A DNA stretch of 64,000 nucleotides. Origin: Vibrio neptunius (GTDB lineage: Bacteria > Pseudomonadota > Gammaproteobacteria > Enterobacterales > Vibrionaceae). Position 1 is the first letter of the stretch. Each line of letters begins with the position of its first letter. The position numbers and the translations under genes are program-made. This document shows positions 58,863 to 64,000 of this stretch, one piece after another. The DNA is taken from contig CP079860.1 in assembly GCA_019339365.1 (NCBI GenBank), positions 1,550,001 through 1,614,000 of the forward strand. Reading direction: 5' to 3'. The notes below the pieces were generated by a model. It ran no database searches and had not been told where the DNA came from. It worked only from the letters and a program-made list of their open reading frames with translations.

Positions 58863-60052
58863 TTACGAGCAAAACTCACTCAGTTCAACCGGTTTGGTAT
58901 AATCAATGTCACTAAATCCAAACCCATTAATGTTGAGAAACTCTGTCTTGAAACCTTCATAGTCACCGAGCTCTTTGAAATTGTTGCGATTCATATTTTC
59001 AAGTAGAAGACTGACTTTCGCCTGAATGTTTGTGTCTAGCTCCCAGTCGTCCATTCTTATCAAGCGTTCATTGTCAACGGGAATAACGTTTCTGTTATAC
59101 AGTTTTTCACAGAATAAGCGTTGCATCTGCTGAATACATCCTTCGTGTAAACCCTCTTTTTCATCACCTGATAAAGCGCTAGGATATAGGGAGAAAGTCC
59201 GGGAATAAAAACGCTCGCTTTAGTCACCAATGCTTTGCATACAATGGCGTAAGCACCACCACTAAAGTTTGCCATTTTGAGGTTTAAAGCGTGACTAGTT
59301 TGATGTAAGTCGATTTTGGCCCGCCCGAGCGTACCATCAAGATAGATAGGATGAGTTGCTTGTGGGCCCACGTATGAAAAAGCGATGGTTTGACAACCTT
59401 GAGCGATAGACTCAGAGTTAATGAGCGTATCTATCCACGATTCCCAATCTTCGCCTCCCATCACTCTCCGTGTTGACTCTGCTTCTTCTTCCGACGCGGG
59501 CGTAAGTGTGGTTTCAATCCATTGGTCGTGTTCAAGGGAAATGGAGACACCAGACACGCTTTGACCTATTGGTTTAATTGTTGAACGCCAGACATCTTGG
59601 CTATTGGGTACAGGTCTCATGCCGCTGGCAACACTATAGACAACCAAATCCACTTCGCCTTCAAAATAGGTTTCAATCGCTTCTATGACTGTTGATTTTG
59701 TTTGCGGGGCAAATGCGTCACCTTGAATGTTGATCGCTACGCGGCCTTCTTTTTGTGCGTGCTTTTTGAAAAAGGTGTTATTGAAATAGCCTGCAGAGCC
59801 CACCGATTTTTCAGATGGTTCACGTTCAAATGAAACAGAAATGGTATCGGCCTCGGCACCCCCAAACGTCAAAGCAATACGTGACGCGAGGCCGAGGCCT
59901 GACGAACCACCTATTATTAATATGCGTTTAGGGGCGTTTTTGATCGGCTTGGTTTGGCGTACGTATTCAATTTGCTGGAGAACAGATTGCTCGCATCCTA
60001 ATGGGTGGGCAGAGCGAGCAATCACGCCTTCGATGACTGGTTGAATGATCAT
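58863..60052 (-). pseudogene. fabV: Enoyl-ACP reductase FabV, frameshifted as read
   Basis: FabV performs the last step of fatty-acid elongation and resists triclosan; it was first described in Vibrio cholerae. The N-terminus has MIIQPVIEGVIARSAHPLGC and the NADH-binding VLIIGGSSGLGLA-like segment (RILIIGGSSGLGLASRI). The catalytic Tyr-x8-Lys is intact in PIYLDGTLGRAKID. At a T5 run (59157-59161) the frame breaks near the C-terminus. One added base continues EGLHEGCIQQMQRLFCEKL and the typical end. The corrected length is about 396 residues, normal for FabV. Confidence 0.92.
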
Positions 60053-60125
60053 GGAAACATCCTTTGCAATACGGAGTTTCGCAACATTAACGTAAAGCTG
60101 GGTAAATTTTATTGAGCTAGACCAA

Positions 60126-60726
60126 TTAGAGATGATTAATTAGTTCATTGGCAACAAATTCTGCTATCCAAGGTTGAGCGTCTGCTTTTGGATGGAGACC
60201 ATCGTCCATCATCCATTCGGGCCTGATAATGACACCTTCAAGGAAAAATGGCAGTAACGGAACGTTAAGCTGCTTTGCTGTTGCTGGGTATACTGCGGAA
60301 AATGCCTGAGTGTAGCGTTTCCCATAGTTTGGGAGCACGTGTATCTGCATCAATAACGGTGCTGAGCCAGCGTCGCGTATCATACTGATCAGTTGAGTGA
60401 GGTTGCTCTGAATTAGTTTGGGTGGGAAACCTCGTAAGCCATCGTTGGCACCAAGCTCAATGAGTACCGAATCAGGTTGATGCTCTTTTAACAATTCAGG
60501 CAAACGTGCTAAGCCGTTACCTGTCGTATCACCTGAAATACTGCCGTTAATGACCGTCAGATTTTTACCTTTTTGGTTCATAACATCAGGCAATAATGTA
60601 GGCCATGCTTTTTCAATTGGCATCTGATAGCCTGCACTTAGGCTATCACCTAAAATCAAGAGCTTGGTGGCACTTGCTGGGTTAACGAAAAAAAAGAACC
60701 AATACAAAGGAAAGTAATCGAAACAT
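60126..60726 (-). CDS. tesA: Acyl-CoA thioesterase I / lysophospholipase L1 (GDSL), signal peptide frame-broken as read
   Basis: TesA is a periplasmic SGNH esterase. Ser is in ILGDSLSAGYQMP, Gly-Asn block in LIELGANDGLRG, and the Asp-His pair in MDDGLHPKADAQ. The frame without correction starts at 60734 with an implausible MHACFDYFPLYW leader. The ATG at 60726, one frame off, encodes MFRLLSFVLVLFF, a real signal peptide that meets FVNPASA if one base is added to the A8 run (60688-60695 on the plus strand). It is divergent from ybbA, as in E. coli. Confidence 0.9.
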
Positions 60727-61399
60727 GCATGCATCCGTAATTAAAGCTGAATCACTATCCAAAGTAGTCTCTACTAATCAGGAACAATTAACAATCCTGG
60801 AAAAGGTAAATCTTGACATCAAGGAAGGCGAGAGTGTTGCCATCGTGGGCACTTCTGGAGCAGGTAAATCGACGTTAATGACCTTGTTGGCTGGGCTCGA
60901 TACCCCGACTTCGGGTGAGGTGCATTTACTGGGTAAAACACTGAATACACTGAGTGATGAAGAGCGGGCGGCTATTCGTAGTGAATCCGTGGGTTTTGTA
61001 TTTCAGAGCTTTTTGTTGATACCTAGCCTCAGTGCATTAGAAAACGTCACCTTACCTTGTTTGTTAAAAGGTGAAAATGAAGATGTTGAACGTGCCAAAG
61101 CCTTGTTGACATCGGTGGGTCTAGAACATCGACTTCATCATTCGCCATCCCAATTGTCTGGTGGCGAGCAACAGCGTGTAGCTCTTGCTCGTGCGTTTAT
61201 GGTCCAGCCTCAAGTCCTATTTGCCGATGAACCAACCGGTAATTTAGATCAGCAAACGGCAACCAAAGTGGTCGAACTGCTTTTCGAACTGAATAAACAG
61301 CACGGGACGACTTTGGTACTTGTCACACATGATATGAAGCTAGCAGAACTGTGTGATCGCCGCGTTCATATTCAGGCGGGACATCTGGAGGAATCGTAA
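60725..61399 (+). CDS. ybbA: ABC transporter ATP-binding protein YbbA
   Basis: A 224-residue ATPase of the LolD/MacB-like group. Walker A is GTSGAGKST, the ABC signature is LSGGEQQRVALARAF, Walker B is VLFADEPTGNLD, and the switch His is in LVTHDMK. AAAGGAAAG precedes the ATG. The start codon overlaps that of the divergent tesA, and its stop overlaps ybbP (TAATG). The E. coli counterpart sits in the same place next to tesA, suggesting a shared lipid-related function. Confidence 0.93.
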   Translation: MHASVIKAESLSKVVSTNQEQLTILEKVNLDIKEGESVAIVGTSGAGKSTLMTLLAGLDTPTSGEVHLLGKTLNTLSDEERAAIRSESVGFVFQSFLLIPSLSALENVTLPCLLKGENEDVERAKALLTSVGLEHRLHHSPSQLSGGEQQRVALARAFMVQPQVLFADEPTGNLDQQTATKVVELLFELNKQHGTTLVLVTHDMKLAELCDRRVHIQAGHLEES

Positions 61400-63840
61400 T
61401 GGGAACGACTAATTCTCCAGCACTGAATCGCCGACTCTTTTCTTGGAGTCTGAGTGAAATTCGATATGGTCAGCTTTGGCCTGTGTCGATTGCTCTTACA
61501 CTCATTATTGCCTGCATTTTCGCGTTAACAGCCCTTGCTGAACGAATGGAACAAGTTATCGTTAAACAGGGAAAAGAGGCGTTGACGGCTGACACGGTTT
61601 TTGCGACAGCAAATCCAATCCCCGATCTGCTCTACAAAGCAACCAATGATGCTGGGCTCTTAACGTCAACTCAAACTCGTTTTGCAACCATGGCGTTTAG
61701 CGACCAGAGCATGAAATTGATTACTGTGAAGTCCGTTGATAGTGCTTACCCTTTGCGTGGTGAGATGGTGCTGTCAGATGACAAACAAGAGTTCAACACT
61801 GTGAAGCCCGGCGAGTTATGGCTTGATGAACGACTTTTCTCCCAATTAGAGGTGACTATTGGTGACAGTGTCACTGTTGGTGATGCTGATTTTACCGTTA
61901 CCGGCCGTATTGTTGAAGAACCCGGCTTAAGTTTTAATCCTTTCCAGCAGATGCCTTCGGCATTTATCCATAATTCTGATTTAGACAAGACAGGTGCAGT
62001 CCAGCTAGGAAGTCGAGTTCGTTTTAGCTTGTTTATCAATGGTGAAGACTCCGATATTGAGCAGGTCAAACAGTCAATTGAGCTCACTCCTAGTGACCGC
62101 TGGCGTGATCAAAATAGTGCGAGCCGAACCAACGAAGTGTTTCAGCGCACTGAACAATACCTGTCATTAACGGTGGCGATTGTTGTCATTATGGCAGCAA
62201 CTACTTTAGTTTTGACCTGCCAGCATTATGTGGCAACGCGTCGGAAAACTATCTCAATGCTGAAAAGCCTTGGCGCCAGTAAGCGATGGATCGGTCGTTG
62301 GCTCGGTATGCAGGTTATGATCTTACTGACCAGTGCATCGGTCATCGGAGTGATCATTGGTATCGTGCTTGAATACCTGCTTCGCATACCGCTTGTCGAT
62401 TTGCTACCCAACCCTCTACCGAGTTATGGGTTACAACCAGTTTTCGTCTCCATTTTCACCAGTATCTTAATTGCTGTGCCAGCATTGGGTATTCCTCTGC
62501 TAAGCCTTTTGAATGTGAGTGCAGTAGATGTCATGCAACCTCAGACGACAACCAAAAAAGATCGTAAAACACGCTGGTTAGTATTAGTGCCCATTGTGCC
62601 GATGCTGTTTGTTTATCGCGAAAACACGTTGGTTTGGATTGTTTTAGGGGGCATGATTGCTTTATTTGCTGCCCTTGCAGTTGTGAGCTTATTTGTCACC
62701 AGAATGTTGGGACGCCTCCCGTTATCGACGTCATTCAAACTTGCACTGAGTCGAATTAACCGCTCGTCACTTGCCACTGGTATCCAGTTTGGTGCCTTGG
62801 CTCTGTCATTGATGTTACTGGCCGTTATGTGGCTGGTGCGCACCGACTTGTTGTCTGATTGGCAAAAAACGATTCCTGAAAATGCGCCGAACGCATTTGC
62901 TCTGAATATTGCGCCCTATGAAAAAGACGGCTATCTGAGTGTGTTAGATGAGCATAATATTGAGCGCTCAATAGACTACCCAATTATTCGCGGGCGCTTG
63001 ACCGAAATCAACGGTATTGATGCCAAAGATCAGGCTCAAGGGGAAGAGGGTAGCGACGTACTACGACGTGAAATTAACTTTACCTTTGGCACAGGCATTC
63101 CCCAACATAACACTGTTCTCCTAGGACAGTGGTCTGAGAGTAACGGCGTATCTGTTGAATCGGATGTTGCTGAGGACTTTAACCTCAATTTAGGTGATGA
63201 ACTTACGTTTGTGATCAACAGCCAGGTAGTGAAAGCGAACGTGAACAGTATTCGCCAAGTTGAGTGGCGTGATATGAAACCTAACTTTTACTTTATCTTC
63301 ACTCCCGATGTCCTAAAGAGCATTCCAGCCACTTACTTGGTGAGTTTTAGAGTGGAAGAGCAGCATAACGGTGTGCTTAATGAGCTGTCCAGAAATCATC
63401 CAACCGTGAGTCTGATGGATATTCGTAGTATGGGCGAAAAAATTCAGCAATTACTCACTCAGATTGTCTGGTCTATCACGGTACTTGCTGCGCTCGGCGT
63501 TATTGCTGGTTTACTGTTGATATTCACTTTGCTCCGTTTGAGTTTGGGGCAGAGGCAATCTGAATTACAGTTATATCGGACGTTAGGAGCCAGTAAAAAG
63601 CGGGTAACGAGAACTATTTGGGCAGAATATGGATTGATGGCTCTGGTGGCTGGATTGATAGCGACCATAGGTGCAGAAGCCGTTGTTGGGGGCATTATGT
63701 CATTTGGGTTTGATCTTTCTCCCAGCCTTCATTTTTCACTTTGGTTTGCATTGCCATTGGTGACGTTTTGCACACTTGCGCTGGTTGTGAACAGTCTGTT
63801 AAAACGACTGCTAGTCCCTATAAACAAAGACTTTAACTAG
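61399..63840 (+). CDS. ybbP: ABC transporter permease YbbP (FtsX/MacB type)
   Basis: An 813-residue permease with ten predicted membrane helices and two large periplasmic domains, made of two FtsX-like halves. The first half has the conserved TISMLKSLGASKRWIG loop, the second QLYRTLGASKKRVTRT at the matching place. It pairs with YbbA in one coupled operon. Substrates are unknown, but proteins of this design usually act by mechanotransmission or move lipoproteins and lipids. Confidence 0.93.
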   Translation: MGTTNSPALNRRLFSWSLSEIRYGQLWPVSIALTLIIACIFALTALAERMEQVIVKQGKEALTADTVFATANPIPDLLYKATNDAGLLTSTQTRFATMAFSDQSMKLITVKSVDSAYPLRGEMVLSDDKQEFNTVKPGELWLDERLFSQLEVTIGDSVTVGDADFTVTGRIVEEPGLSFNPFQQMPSAFIHNSDLDKTGAVQLGSRVRFSLFINGEDSDIEQVKQSIELTPSDRWRDQNSASRTNEVFQRTEQYLSLTVAIVVIMAATTLVLTCQHYVATRRKTISMLKSLGASKRWIGRWLGMQVMILLTSASVIGVIIGIVLEYLLRIPLVDLLPNPLPSYGLQPVFVSIFTSILIAVPALGIPLLSLLNVSAVDVMQPQTTTKKDRKTRWLVLVPIVPMLFVYRENTLVWIVLGGMIALFAALAVVSLFVTRMLGRLPLSTSFKLALSRINRSSLATGIQFGALALSLMLLAVMWLVRTDLLSDWQKTIPENAPNAFALNIAPYEKDGYLSVLDEHNIERSIDYPIIRGRLTEINGIDAKDQAQGEEGSDVLRREINFTFGTGIPQHNTVLLGQWSESNGVSVESDVAEDFNLNLGDELTFVINSQVVKANVNSIRQVEWRDMKPNFYFIFTPDVLKSIPATYLVSFRVEEQHNGVLNELSRNHPTVSLMDIRSMGEKIQQLLTQIVWSITVLAALGVIAGLLLIFTLLRLSLGQRQSELQLYRTLGASKKRVTRTIWAEYGLMALVAGLIATIGAEAVVGGIMSFGFDLSPSLHFSLWFALPLVTFCTLALVVNSLLKRLLVPINKDFN

Positions 63841-63853
63841 CGCTTCAGTGGCT

Positions 63854-63902
63854 AAGTTATCCAGTTATCCACAAAAACAGTGGATAAAGTTTTGGATAAC
63901 TT
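63854..63902. repeat. Nested inverted repeat containing a DnaA-box sequence
   Basis: Outer arms AAGTTATCCA (63854-63863) and TGGATAACTT (63893-63902) and inner arms TTATCCAC (63865-63872) and GTGGATAA (63880-63887) are exact inverses. TTATCCACA at 63865-63873 is a perfect DnaA box. The structure begins 13 bases after ybbP and could also act as a terminator, though no long T tract follows. Confidence 0.6.
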
Positions 63903-64000
63903 AGCCTGTAGATAACTCGTCATTTGGTGCGAAGCCAATAAGCGTAATGTTTAGGGGATTTTTGTTATTCACAGTGACAATTTTTTGTGTAGTCACAGGA

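Overview
The window looks like a stretch of a Vibrio secondary chromosome (moderate GC, gene content and order reminiscent of V. cholerae chromosome II). Marker genes are the autoinducer-2 pair luxP-luxQ with a PilZ protein beside it, the polyhydroxyalkanoate genes phaB-phaA-phaP-phaC, the thermolabile haemolysin/phospholipase tlh next to a PrtV-type M6 metalloprotease, the glycerol regulon glpABC/glpFK/glpD, and the anaerobic ribonucleotide reductase nrdDG. No tRNA, rRNA, insertion sequence, prophage, integron cassette or CRISPR array was recognised. Most of the window is ordinary core or semi-core Vibrio DNA.

Layout. 1-1942: 3' part of an RND efflux pump. 2.5-6.8 kb: PHA synthesis and storage. 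6.9-8.8 kb: amino-acid racemase and MFS transporter. 8.9-13.7 kb (minus): secreted phospholipase, M6 metalloprotease, and a small secreted protein resembling the protease's propeptide. 14.2-15.9 kb: secreted choice-of-anchor I type lipoprotein. 16.1-19.3 kb: sulfur/persulfide island (CoA-disulfide reductase-rhodanese, a relic of a second copy of it, an ArsR-type regulator and two YeeE/YedE sulfur-transport proteins). 19.3-28.8 kb: exonuclease-like protein, nrdDG with FNR and NrdR sites, an aminotransferase, and a run of envelope proteins (retropepsin-like lipoprotein, FKBP isomerase, DsbA-like lipoprotein, OmpA lipoprotein, periplasmic binding protein). 28.8-36 kb: glpCBA divergent from glpFK. 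36-39.4 kb: small conserved genes and a TraF-like outer-membrane protein. 39.6-43.9 kb: luxPQ and PilZ. 44-47.6 kb: glpD, HMG-CoA reductase and two small proteins. 47.8-56.6 kb: yccS, helD, cutA, yjdF, a 2-oxoglutarate oxygenase, a DnaJ-related protein and a P-loop ATPase. 56.7-63.8 kb: an EAL phosphodiesterase, fabV, tesA, and the ybbA-ybbP ABC exporter.

How genes work together. The three glp transcription units share a palindromic operator that I read as a GlpR site; together they cover glycerol uptake, phosphorylation, and aerobic and anaerobic oxidation. The sulfur island has divergent promoters with an inverted pair of operator-like repeats beside a regulator carrying the two cysteines of BigR/YgaV-type persulfide sensors. 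nrdDG carries a perfect FNR palindrome plus tandem NrdR-like boxes, as expected for an anaerobically induced, NrdR-repressed reductase.

Caution on sequence quality. At least fourteen one-base frame breaks interrupt otherwise well-conserved genes: phaB, the racemase, prtV (signal peptide), the choice-of-anchor gene, pmpA, yccS twice, helD twice, cutA, the P-loop ATPase twice, fabV, and tesA (signal peptide). Nearly all fall in runs of 4-8 identical bases. That pattern points to homopolymer sequencing error rather than gene decay, so these genes are best read as probably intact in the organism. By contrast, the copy of the CoA-disulfide reductase N-terminus at 17.9 kb has many substitutions and looks like a true relic.
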